Under the pieces are notes generated by a model that ran no database searches, was not told the origin of the DNA, and worked only from the letters and a program-made list of their open reading frames with translations. From an uncultured Bacteroidales bacterium (lineage in GTDB: Bacteria > Bacteroidota > Bacteroidia > Bacteroidales > Tenuifilaceae), in assembly GCA_937926785.1 (NCBI GenBank), contig CALBBQ010000003.1, forward strand, positions 1 to 49,887: DNA of 49,887 bases, given 5' to 3'. Positions 43,406 to 49,887 of this stretch are shown here, piece after piece. Within the stretch, counting starts at the first letter, position 1, and each line of letters starts with the position of its first letter. A program made the position numbers and the translations under genes.

Positions 43406-45007
43406 CTAGCGAGGGTAAACTACCGATACGCTTCCGTTTTGGATAATGTCGCCGGCATTAGCAGTGCTGATAACCAGGCGATACACGTAGGTACCCTCCT
43501 TCACAAACTCTCCTTTACTGTTACGGCCATCCCAGCCCTCATTACCATGGTAAACTACACCTCCCCATCTGTCATAGACCGTTAGGGTAAAACGGGCTTC
43601 GAAGTTTATGACGGGCTTGAAAAGGTTTCTGGAATGGTTATGCTCACTGCGAGAATCGTTTGGCGCAAGAGCAGTGGGCATGGTTACACCGGGAAGAATT
43701 TCCGTTACAAGTTCCCTGGAACGACTAAGAACAACCGTATCGTTTGCGGGCGAAAGTTCCAGGGCCTCGATGTAGTACCTAAATGTAATGCGGTAAAGCG
43801 GGTTTTGACCCTTAAAGCTGGACAGATCGTCGTCGTATTCGGTCTGTGTTAGGCCGCTAGCCACCCTCTCAAGGTTTCCTGGCCCTGCCACATCATCATT
43901 TACCGTGTAGGATTGGCGGTACACCGAGTACTCTATCCGATTGACAGTTCGATCGGGGTTGCGGTGGGTGTCCTTGATTAGCTCATCCCATTGTACATGA
44001 ACGTTAGTGCCTTTGGGTTTTAACCTGGGGATAATTGAATTACAAAGGTTTGACACCCTAACAGCTTTCCGGCATCCGTTATACGCATCAACTTTATAGA
44101 AAAACTTTCGGGTACGAGCAGCCCATGTATCATTGGTATCGATACTGAAATTTTTGGAAGGGTTGCTGAATTGCTCGATAATCTTCGCGCTGAAAATGCT
44201 CTGAGCGGTGTCGGGCTGCTCCCAGCGCCAAAGTTTAAAATCAGTTATTTCAGTATTTGGGTCGATGGTGTAGTAAATTCGATTCCCGTTGTTTGTGGCA
44301 ACTACGCTGTCAACACTGGCGTAGGCAGGATGCCGGGCCATTTTGGTATGGATGAGGTAAAGGTTTGAATAGCTTTCATAAGCAAGATCCATGCGTGTTG
44401 CCTTTATATAGAAAAAGTAGTCAAGGTTCTCCTGAACGTTTATTACGGAATGCCGGTTAGCATAGCCATCGTAGTCGCCAATTTGCTGGTACGAAGCCCA
44501 GTTTAAATCATGCCCCATGAATAGCTGGTACCTTATGTTTCGGTATGGTGCTGATGCGTTAAGTGGCCAGGCCTCATAACCAATCCAGGAAAGGTCTATT
44601 TTGGCATTACAGCTATCGTAGCTGGCTGTGAGCCAAACCTGCGAGTGCTTAACTGTCATCTGGCTAGGTTCAAACTGCCCCAGCGAGGCCACTCGATAAT
44701 ATACCCGTTGTCCGTTTGCATTTGCGCCAACATGGGTGTACTGAAAAGTATTCTGGTCAACTGTGTCGATGGGATCCCAGCCATCGGCATCTGGATTTAC
44801 AGGGTCACGCGGCACATAGATGATATAGCCTGAAGGATCGGCTATTTGTGGCTCGTGGGGTGGCTGGGTCCAGTATAAGGTTACATTACCGTTGTTCAAA
44901 TCGTTGGTCAGGTAGTCGAACCTGGGTGGATTGGGCTTAAGGCTAAACTGCGCATTAGCGAAGGTTACCGTAAAAACCCACAGTACAATGATTAGCTTCC
45001 TACTCAT
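43406..45007 (-). CDS. Type IX-secreted protein with fibronectin-III-like repeats and type B sorting domain
   Basis: 533 residues with a signal peptide (VLWVFTVTFANAQ). Several fibronectin-III-like modules of about 90-110 residues follow (NGNVTLYWTQPPHEPQ, NAKIDLSWIGYEAWP, TNVHVQWDELIKD). The C-terminal 90 residues contain FTLTVYDRWGGVVYHGNEGW, EGTYVYRLVIS and GSVSVVYPR, the gliding-motility-associated (type B) sorting signal. It is likely exported and surface-bound or released. No enzyme domain is seen. It sits between an M16 peptidase gene (13 bases) and relA/spoT (21 bases). Confidence 0.85.
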   Translation of the reverse strand: MSRKLIIVLWVFTVTFANAQFSLKPNPPRFDYLTNDLNNGNVTLYWTQPPHEPQIADPSGYIIYVPRDPVNPDADGWDPIDTVDQNTFQYTHVGANANGQRVYYRVASLGQFEPSQMTVKHSQVWLTASYDSCNAKIDLSWIGYEAWPLNASAPYRNIRYQLFMGHDLNWASYQQIGDYDGYANRHSVINVQENLDYFFYIKATRMDLAYESYSNLYLIHTKMARHPAYASVDSVVATNNGNRIYYTIDPNTEITDFKLWRWEQPDTAQSIFSAKIIEQFSNPSKNFSIDTNDTWAARTRKFFYKVDAYNGCRKAVRVSNLCNSIIPRLKPKGTNVHVQWDELIKDTHRNPDRTVNRIEYSVYRQSYTVNDDVAGPGNLERVASGLTQTEYDDDLSSFKGQNPLYRITFRYYIEALELSPANDTVVLSRSRELVTEILPGVTMPTALAPNDSRSEHNHSRNLFKPVINFEARFTLTVYDRWGGVVYHGNEGWDGRNSKGEFVKEGTYVYRLVISTANAGDIIQNGSVSVVYPR

Positions 45008-45020
45008 ACTTTTTCATTTA

Positions 45021-46340
45021 TTATTCTTCAAAACCGGTTGGCTTGTCGCTTCCGGCAATGCTTACAACCATTTTGTCAATATTCAGATACCGGCAAGCAA
45101 GGTCATTGAGCTGCTCTGAAGTTATGTTGTTTATTGTGCTTATCAATTTTTCAATATATCCAAAATCGAGGTTGTTATATTGATGCAAACTCGCCATGCT
45201 TTCGGCAATTGCCAATGGTCCATCGAATGTTCGTAGCAGCTGGCCGGTCATATATCCCTTTACCAGTTCAAGCTCTTCGGTTGGTAAAGGTTCGGTTTGT
45301 AGTCTTTTCATCTCATGAAAAACTTCATTCATGGTTGCCTCCGCTAATCCCGCCCCCACTTCGGTTGATACCAAAAACACTGAAAGTTCAGAAAAAGGTA
45401 AAATGTACGATGTTACCCCATAGGTGTAACCTTTCTCCTCTCTAATATTTCGCATCAACCTTGACCCGAAATAACCACCCAGTAATGTATTCAACACATT
45501 AAGCCCCGGCATATCCGCATGGTTCCTTTTGGGCCAAATTGTACCTATGCGGATCGACGATTGTACCGCATCTTTCTTATACGTAAATACTCTCCGTGTG
45601 GTTGTCTGGTATTCGGGAAGATCTGTAATTTCTTTTTCCTTTAGTTTGAAGGATGGAACATCTATTTGCCTGAGCAGAAAGTTGACCTGTTTTGAGTCAA
45701 GCTTGCCGGCAATAACAACCAATCCGTTTTGCGATGTATGAAACCTTTGCCGGAATGATTTAACCGCCTCTCGCGATAGGTGGTCGTAATCATGGGGTGT
45801 GGCAAACGATCCGTAGGGATGGCTACTGCCAAACAGAGCGCTGAAAAAACGCTGGCGCGAAAGGGTGGATACCTTTTCCAGCTCAACTAACAGCGATTGC
45901 TTCCCTTTTCGACAAAATATTTCAAGCTCATGCTGGGGGTAAGCCGGATTCAAAAGAATATCGGAAAGCACATCGACCGATGGATAAAAATGTTTTCCGA
46001 TTGTATAGAATGATATGGATGAGAAATCGCGGCTAAATGACGGTTCCAAAAAACTTCCGTAAAAATCGAGTTCCTCGGCAATCTGAGCCGAAGTACGCTT
46101 AGATGTACCCTCGCTTAGCAGTGAGATTGCCGCATTTGCAACCAATGGTTGAGTCTGGTAGCGTGTACCCGCGCGGAATATGATTTCAATCTTACATAAA
46201 TCCTGGGTACCTGCATTTATCACAACCACCTTAAACCCATTCGAAAGCTCAAAGATTTCGGGTTTAGGAATAATTACATTTGAAACCGGAACCCTTTTTG
46301 GAGGATTACTCCTGTCAACAACCAGCTTTTCCATACTCAT
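45021..46340 (-). CDS. M16 family peptidase-like subunit without the zinc motif
   Basis: 439 residues from the ATG at 46338-46340, one base after the stop of the upstream M16 gene; the frame is open further upstream inside that gene. It has the M16 fold with IREEKGYTYGVTSY in the second half, the conserved R/Y substrate-binding motif. The HxxEH zinc site is absent: the matching region reads YQTQPLVANAAISLLSEG. This is the pattern of the non-catalytic partner in mitochondrial-processing-peptidase-like and bacterial M16B heterodimers. No signal peptide is evident. It probably forms a complex with the adjacent active subunit. Confidence 0.88.
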   Translation of the reverse strand: MSMEKLVVDRSNPPKRVPVSNVIIPKPEIFELSNGFKVVVINAGTQDLCKIEIIFRAGTRYQTQPLVANAAISLLSEGTSKRTSAQIAEELDFYGSFLEPSFSRDFSSISFYTIGKHFYPSVDVLSDILLNPAYPQHELEIFCRKGKQSLLVELEKVSTLSRQRFFSALFGSSHPYGSFATPHDYDHLSREAVKSFRQRFHTSQNGLVVIAGKLDSKQVNFLLRQIDVPSFKLKEKEITDLPEYQTTTRRVFTYKKDAVQSSIRIGTIWPKRNHADMPGLNVLNTLLGGYFGSRLMRNIREEKGYTYGVTSYILPFSELSVFLVSTEVGAGLAEATMNEVFHEMKRLQTEPLPTEELELVKGYMTGQLLRTFDGPLAIAESMASLHQYNNLDFGYIEKLISTINNITSEQLNDLACRYLNIDKMVVSIAGSDKPTGFEE

Positions 46341-46341
46341 C

Positions 46342-47586
46342 TCAACTTTTCCCGTTTGCACTGTAGTAGAGGGTGGAGCAATTGCTTTCGTTAAGAATAC
46401 TTCTAGCAACGCGTTGAATATCAGAACTTGTAACCGAACCATATCGGTTCAATTCAACATTTAGGAGATTCGCATCGCCAAGCATTTCGTAGTAAGCCAG
46501 GTTCATGGCGTTGTTCAACACGCTTTCCTGTTCAAAAATGAAGTTTGCCTCAAACTTATTCTTCACCTTCTCCAGTTCCAACGATTCAACCGGCTTACTT
46601 TGCAACTCCTCAACCTGTTCAATCAGAGCTTTCTCTGCAACTTCAAACGAAGTGGAATTGTAAAGGTGGCCGGTTATTACAAAAAGCCCTTCGTCCACAT
46701 CGCCGGTTATATATGCGTTTACCGAGCTAAAAAGTTTCTGATCCTTAACCAAACGCTGATACAAGCGCGATGATCGACCATTTGACAGTAAATCCGAGAG
46801 TAAGTCGGTAGCAGGGTAATCGGGATGCGTTCGGTTGCACATGTGGTATGCTTTGTAAATGGCATTGAATGGCACATCGCGATCAAGTGTCAGGTAGCGT
46901 GGCTCAGCCTGCTGGGGCTCCTTTAGTATGGCACTCTCTGCTAACGAACGGCGTTCAATGGAACCGAACCATTTTTGTGTAAGCTGCAAAATGTTGGAAG
47001 GGTCAACAGGCCCGGCAACACATAGTATTGCATTGTTCGGAGCGTAGTGACTGAAAAAGAATTCCTTTACATCATCCAAAGTAGCACTGCTGATATGCTC
47101 CGGCGACTGCCCTATGGTTGGCCAACGGTATGGATGAACCTTGTATGCTAAAGGCCTAAGATGAAGCCAAACATCACCATAGGGTTGATTCAAATAGCGC
47201 TGGTTAAACTCTTCAATCACCACGCTTTTCTGCACATCCAGACTCTTCTGCGAAAAAGCTAAGCTTAACATTCGGTCGCTTTCCAGCCAAAAGGCGGTTT
47301 CGATGTTCTCAGCCGGAAGCGTTATGTAATAGTTTGTAATATCATTGCTGGTAAACGCATTGTTTTCGCCCCCTACTCTTTCCAGATGCTCATCGAAAAC
47401 AGGAATATTGGCCGATCCCCCAAACATTAAATGCTCAAAAAGATGAGCAAAACCTGTTTTGCTTGGGTTCTCATTTCTGGAGCCAACACGGTAAAGAAGG
47501 TTAAACGCTGCAATAGGCGTACTGTAGTCGGTATGAACCAACAGAATCAACCCGTTATCCAGAGTAAACTTTTCAAACTCGATCAT
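46342..47586 (-). CDS. M16 family zinc metallopeptidase, catalytic subunit
   Basis: 414 residues from the ATG at 47584-47586; a TTG further upstream at 47604 is unlikely. The inverted zinc motif HLFEH (His48-His52) in GFAHLFEHLMFGGS and the distal glutamate region VVIEEFNQRY are intact. Such M16B peptidases degrade or trim short peptides inside a closed chamber. It lacks a signal peptide, so a cytoplasmic role is likely. The next gene encodes its zinc-free counterpart and starts one base after its stop, so the two are translationally coupled. A -7-like TAACTTTG lies on the minus strand at 47665-47672. Confidence 0.92.
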   Translation of the reverse strand: MIEFEKFTLDNGLILLVHTDYSTPIAAFNLLYRVGSRNENPSKTGFAHLFEHLMFGGSANIPVFDEHLERVGGENNAFTSNDITNYYITLPAENIETAFWLESDRMLSLAFSQKSLDVQKSVVIEEFNQRYLNQPYGDVWLHLRPLAYKVHPYRWPTIGQSPEHISSATLDDVKEFFFSHYAPNNAILCVAGPVDPSNILQLTQKWFGSIERRSLAESAILKEPQQAEPRYLTLDRDVPFNAIYKAYHMCNRTHPDYPATDLLSDLLSNGRSSRLYQRLVKDQKLFSSVNAYITGDVDEGLFVITGHLYNSTSFEVAEKALIEQVEELQSKPVESLELEKVKNKFEANFIFEQESVLNNAMNLAYYEMLGDANLLNVELNRYGSVTSSDIQRVARSILNESNCSTLYYSANGKS

Positions 47587-47675
47587 GCTCAAAAAATAAT
47601 TCAATTATAGCAATTTTTACTGAGCAGATAAACGGTGAACAAATAAAACTTAGGCGGTAATAGTCAAAGTTAATG

Positions 47676-47702
47676 AAAATGCCTAACTTCGTTAGGCATT
47701 TT
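47676..47702. terminator. Terminator-like hairpin in the divergent M16/ClC intergenic region
   Basis: A perfect 12-bp inverted repeat (47676-47687 with 47691-47702, loop TTC) has an A-rich left and T-rich right flank. It lies between two divergent starts, 26 bases before the ClC ATG, where no upstream transcript needs ending. It may act as a leader hairpin, an attenuator or a shield against read-through from antisense transcription. Confidence 0.65.
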
Positions 47703-47728
47703 TAAACAGTACTAACGACAGGATACCA

Positions 47729-49513
47729 ATGATTCTTTCTCGTCTAAAGCATTACTTTGCAATTACATGGGTGGCATTTAGGCGACTTGGAGAGCGAAGG
47801 ATAACCCTTATTCTTAGTTTTACCATAGGAATCCTCAGCGGGTTAGCTGGAGTTATCCTTAAAAGCACCTTGCACTGGCTAAGAACCCAGATTAGCAAAG
47901 TGGTTCCAATGGATACCACAAACTTGCTATATTTTGGATTACCAGCCATTGGCATACTGCTTTCGGTGATTTTTGTCAGGTATTTGATAAGAGACAATAT
48001 CGGCCATGGGGTAACCCGAGTGCTATACGCTATATCGAGGCAGGGTAGCAGAATACGACCACACAACATGTTCAGCTCCATCATAGGGAGCGTACTCACC
48101 ATTGGTTTTGGGGGCTCAGTGGGAGCTGAAGCACCAGTGGTTTACACCGGCTCGGCGATTGGTTCCAATGTTGGCAGCTTTTTCCGGATGAACTACCGTA
48201 CCCGTACCCTTTTAATTGGCTGTGGGGCAGCCGGCGCCATCGCATCCATTTTTAAAGCCCCCATTGCAGGTATTGTATTTACCCTTGAGGTTTTGATGCT
48301 CGACCTTACAACTGCCTCAATAGTACCCTTGCTTATAGCTGCCGCTGCAGCCTCGTCGGTGAGCTACTTTCTGATGGGGCCTGAGGTAGTTTTCGATTAC
48401 GAAGTTGTTAGGCCCTTTGTGCTACAGCACATACCATGGTTTCTGCTTCTGGGAATTTTCTGTGGGTTTGTGTCGCTTTACTTTACCCGAACCGTTTACG
48501 GCATCGAAAAGCGATTTAAAGGCTACACTCGCAGCCCCTACAAGAAATGGGTTGTTGGTTCGGCTATTCTGGGTGTTCTGATTTTTCTTTTTCCCCCCCT
48601 CTTTGGTGAGGGGTACGATGTACTTCAGTCTCTGCTCGATGGAAACTCCAGCTACATCTTTCACAACAGTCCCTTTTATGAATTTCAGAGCAACTACTGG
48701 CTACTGGTTGCTTCGCTTCTGCTCATTATTGCCCTCAAAGCTGTAGCTGCAGCTGTTACTAATGGTGCCGGGGGTGTTGGAGGGATTTTTGCTCCATCGC
48801 TATTCATTGGTGGTATTGCAGGATTTCTGGTGGCAAATGTTATCAACCGGTGGGGTGTTGCAAATGTCTCGGAAAGCAACTTTGCCCTAGTAGGCATGGC
48901 CGGTACCATGTCGGGGGTTATGCATGCACCATTTATGGCGATTTTCCTGATTGCCGAAATAACTGGTGGTTACAAGCTTTTCGTTCCCCTTATGCTAACC
49001 TCGACCATTGCTTACCTCACCATTCTCTACTTTGAACCCCACTCAATCTACACCAAACGGTTAGCCCAACGCGGTGAGCTTATTACCCACCACAAGGATA
49101 AGGCAGTGCTCACCCTACTTAGCGTAGGCAAGGTGATTGAAACCGACTTCATTACCGTTGAACCAACCGAATTGCTGCGCTCTTTGGTGAAAAAGGTTAG
49201 CCTATCGCGCCGCAACATATTCCCCGTGGTAACCCCCGATGGCAAGTTTCTGGGAGTGGTTCTGCTCGACGATATCCGACCTATCATGTTCAATACCGAG
49301 CTGTACGAAAAAGTTAAGGTTCAGGAAATCATGAGCCTTCCGCCTGAGGTGATTTCTATTAATGAGCCCATGGACTCCGTGTTAAACAAGTTTGAGGAAT
49401 CTAAGGCCTGGAATCTACCGGTAATTGATGGTGACAAATACATGGGTTTTGTGTCAAAATCCAAAATTTTTTCGGTTTACCGCAACTTGCTGATTGAGTT
49501 TTCGGAGGAGTAA
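47729..49513 (+). CDS. ClC family chloride channel/transporter with C-terminal CBS pair
   Basis: 594 residues. A ClC membrane domain covers about residues 25-440, with FGGSVGAEAPVV (gating-type glutamate Glu134), FKAPIAGIVFTLEV and AGGVGGIFAPSLFIGG, matching the three selectivity loops. Two CBS domains fill about 465-590 (VGKVIETDFITVEP, VQEIMSLPPEVISINEP), which in other ClCs bind adenine nucleotides. The intact glutamate makes exchange of Cl- and H+ possible, but channel and exchanger cannot be told apart by eye. The gene is followed by a weak AT hairpin. It is transcribed away from the M16 genes. Confidence 0.92.
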   Translation: MILSRLKHYFAITWVAFRRLGERRITLILSFTIGILSGLAGVILKSTLHWLRTQISKVVPMDTTNLLYFGLPAIGILLSVIFVRYLIRDNIGHGVTRVLYAISRQGSRIRPHNMFSSIIGSVLTIGFGGSVGAEAPVVYTGSAIGSNVGSFFRMNYRTRTLLIGCGAAGAIASIFKAPIAGIVFTLEVLMLDLTTASIVPLLIAAAAASSVSYFLMGPEVVFDYEVVRPFVLQHIPWFLLLGIFCGFVSLYFTRTVYGIEKRFKGYTRSPYKKWVVGSAILGVLIFLFPPLFGEGYDVLQSLLDGNSSYIFHNSPFYEFQSNYWLLVASLLLIIALKAVAAAVTNGAGGVGGIFAPSLFIGGIAGFLVANVINRWGVANVSESNFALVGMAGTMSGVMHAPFMAIFLIAEITGGYKLFVPLMLTSTIAYLTILYFEPHSIYTKRLAQRGELITHHKDKAVLTLLSVGKVIETDFITVEPTELLRSLVKKVSLSRRNIFPVVTPDGKFLGVVLLDDIRPIMFNTELYEKVKVQEIMSLPPEVISINEPMDSVLNKFEESKAWNLPVIDGDKYMGFVSKSKIFSVYRNLLIEFSEE

Positions 49514-49546
49514 TTCCTTATTATCTTTAACATGATAGATAGTATG

Positions 49547-49570
49547 AATAATTTTTTATAAAAAATTATT
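49547..49570 (+). terminator. AT-only hairpin after the ClC gene
   Basis: AATAATTTTTT (49547-49557) is complementary to AAAAAATTATT (49560-49570). The stem has no G or C and a very short loop, so it would be a weak terminator at best; it is the only candidate after the ClC stop. Confidence 0.35.
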
Positions 49571-49627
49571 AAACCCCTACACATAATTAAACTTTTATTA
49601 AATTAGCACAACAATAAAACTATTTAT

Positions 49628-49710
49628 GGTTAGCAACTCTGCACAGTTGGGCTAACCCCCCAGTTTAGATGTCGGATATGTGAAAGCGAAAACCGACATC
49701 CTGCAGGCCT
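49628..49710 (+). promoter_or_regulatory. Possible structured 5' leader (two hairpins with a potential pseudoknot)
   Basis: Hairpin 1: GGTTAG (49628-49633) pairs with CTAACC (49652-49657), and CAACT (49634-49638) with AGTTG (49645-49649), loop CTGCAC. Hairpin 2: ATGTCGG (49669-49675) pairs with CCGACAT (49693-49699), loop of 17 bases rich in purines. Loop 1 CTGCA (49639-49643) is complementary to TGCAG (49702-49706), giving a possible five-pair pseudoknot. A TAAATTAG (49599-49606) could be a -7 element. It precedes the partial lipoprotein gene at the window end. It matches no RNA class I can name. Confidence 0.35.
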
Positions 49711-49786
49711 TTAAAAATAAAAGAGTAGCCGAGTTATCTGCTGAAAATCGAAAGAGTAAGCGGAAAACACCTAAACAATGCTTAAT

Positions 49787-49887
49787 ATGAGTTTTTTACC
49801 CCTCCCCCCCCATTTACAAAATTTATCATTCTTGCATCAATAATTGGTATATCTTTTGGCATAATCTCGTGTCAGAAAGAAAATGAA
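49787..49887 (+). CDS. 5' end of a lipoprotein gene, out of frame with its only ATG (partial)
   Basis: A lipoprotein signal peptide is read from about 49813 to the window end: KFIILASIIGISFGIISC then QKENE, with lipobox IISC. In that frame there is no start codon after the stop at 49783-49785. The ATG at 49787 is in another frame and, as written, stops after 18 codons. The two frames join if the cytosine run at 49804-49811 has nine instead of eight bases. It may be a phase-variable gene, a pseudogene or a sequencing error. The mature protein lies outside the window. Confidence 0.45.
49799..49811 (+). repeat. Cytosine homopolymer tract (CCCC-T-CCCCCCCC)
   Basis: Four C, one T and eight C, between the ATG at 49787 and the lipoprotein signal peptide. 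It is the longest G/C homopolymer noticed in the window, and such tracts are prone both to slipped-strand changes and to base-calling errors. Confidence 0.7.

Noticed and set aside
49628..49657. Inverted repeat considered as an integron attC site or insertion-sequence end
   Set aside because: The arms do not fit the attC core consensus, and no integrase, transposase or target duplication is visible.

Overview
The window reads as chromosomal DNA of a member of the Bacteroidota, most likely an anaerobic or microaerophilic member of the order Bacteroidales. Four things point there. Two secreted proteins end in type IX secretion sorting domains. Seven genes form an RseC-RnfB-C-D-G-E-A respiratory operon. 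The neighbourhood RelA/SpoT-Fur-PurA and several small families typical of the phylum (DUF3127, DUF2795, OstA-like, DUF2490) are present. Promoter candidates also fit the Bacteroidota pattern TTG-N17-20-TAnnTTTG rather than the E. coli consensus. Genus and species cannot be told from the sequence alone. No rRNA, tRNA, CRISPR array, transposase or phage gene was seen; almost everything looks like core chromosome.

Layout. 1-191 is the cut-off 3' end of a GH114/TM1410-like gene, followed by a bidirectional terminator. 347-5817 (minus) is the Rnf ion-pumping ferredoxin:NAD oxidoreductase operon headed by rseC. 6029-9074 (plus) encodes a CotH/lamin-tail secreted protein and a DUF2490 barrel. 9119-11825 (plus) encodes an ABC-F ATPase and an RlmB-type rRNA methyltransferase. 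11820-17853 (minus) holds patatin, guanine deaminase, an MscS channel, DUF3127, an FKBP lipoprotein, MnmD, a redoxin and a TlpA-like lipoprotein. 18079-20184 (plus) is an oligopeptidase-B-like lipoprotein, meeting tail to tail a three-PAS hybrid histidine kinase (20181-22625, minus).

22873-30247 (plus) is a tight run: guaB, then three periplasmic SurA/PpiC-type folding factors, then an OstA-like LPS-transport-type protein, closed by a terminator. It looks like an outer-membrane biogenesis operon driven from the guaB promoter. 30287-35318 (minus) holds DUF2795, a PduO-type cobalamin adenosyltransferase, a lone ABC ATPase, an O-methyltransferase, a PsiE-like membrane protein and a long-chain acyl-CoA ligase. 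35423-39143 (plus) holds a PflX-like radical SAM protein, a SPOR lipoprotein, an MFS transporter and a short DUF3857-like secreted protein. 39151-47586 (minus) holds purA, fur, relA/spoT, a type IX-secreted protein and two M16 peptidases. 47729-49513 (plus) is a ClC channel with CBS domains.

The last 374 bases carry no complete gene but are the most unusual part. A transcript from here could fold into two strong hairpins with a possible five-base pseudoknot. These precede a lipoprotein signal peptide whose only nearby ATG is out of frame across a run of eight cytosines. That layout would suit a structured leader plus a phase-variable start, but the gene leaves the window and a homopolymer sequencing error is an equally simple explanation.
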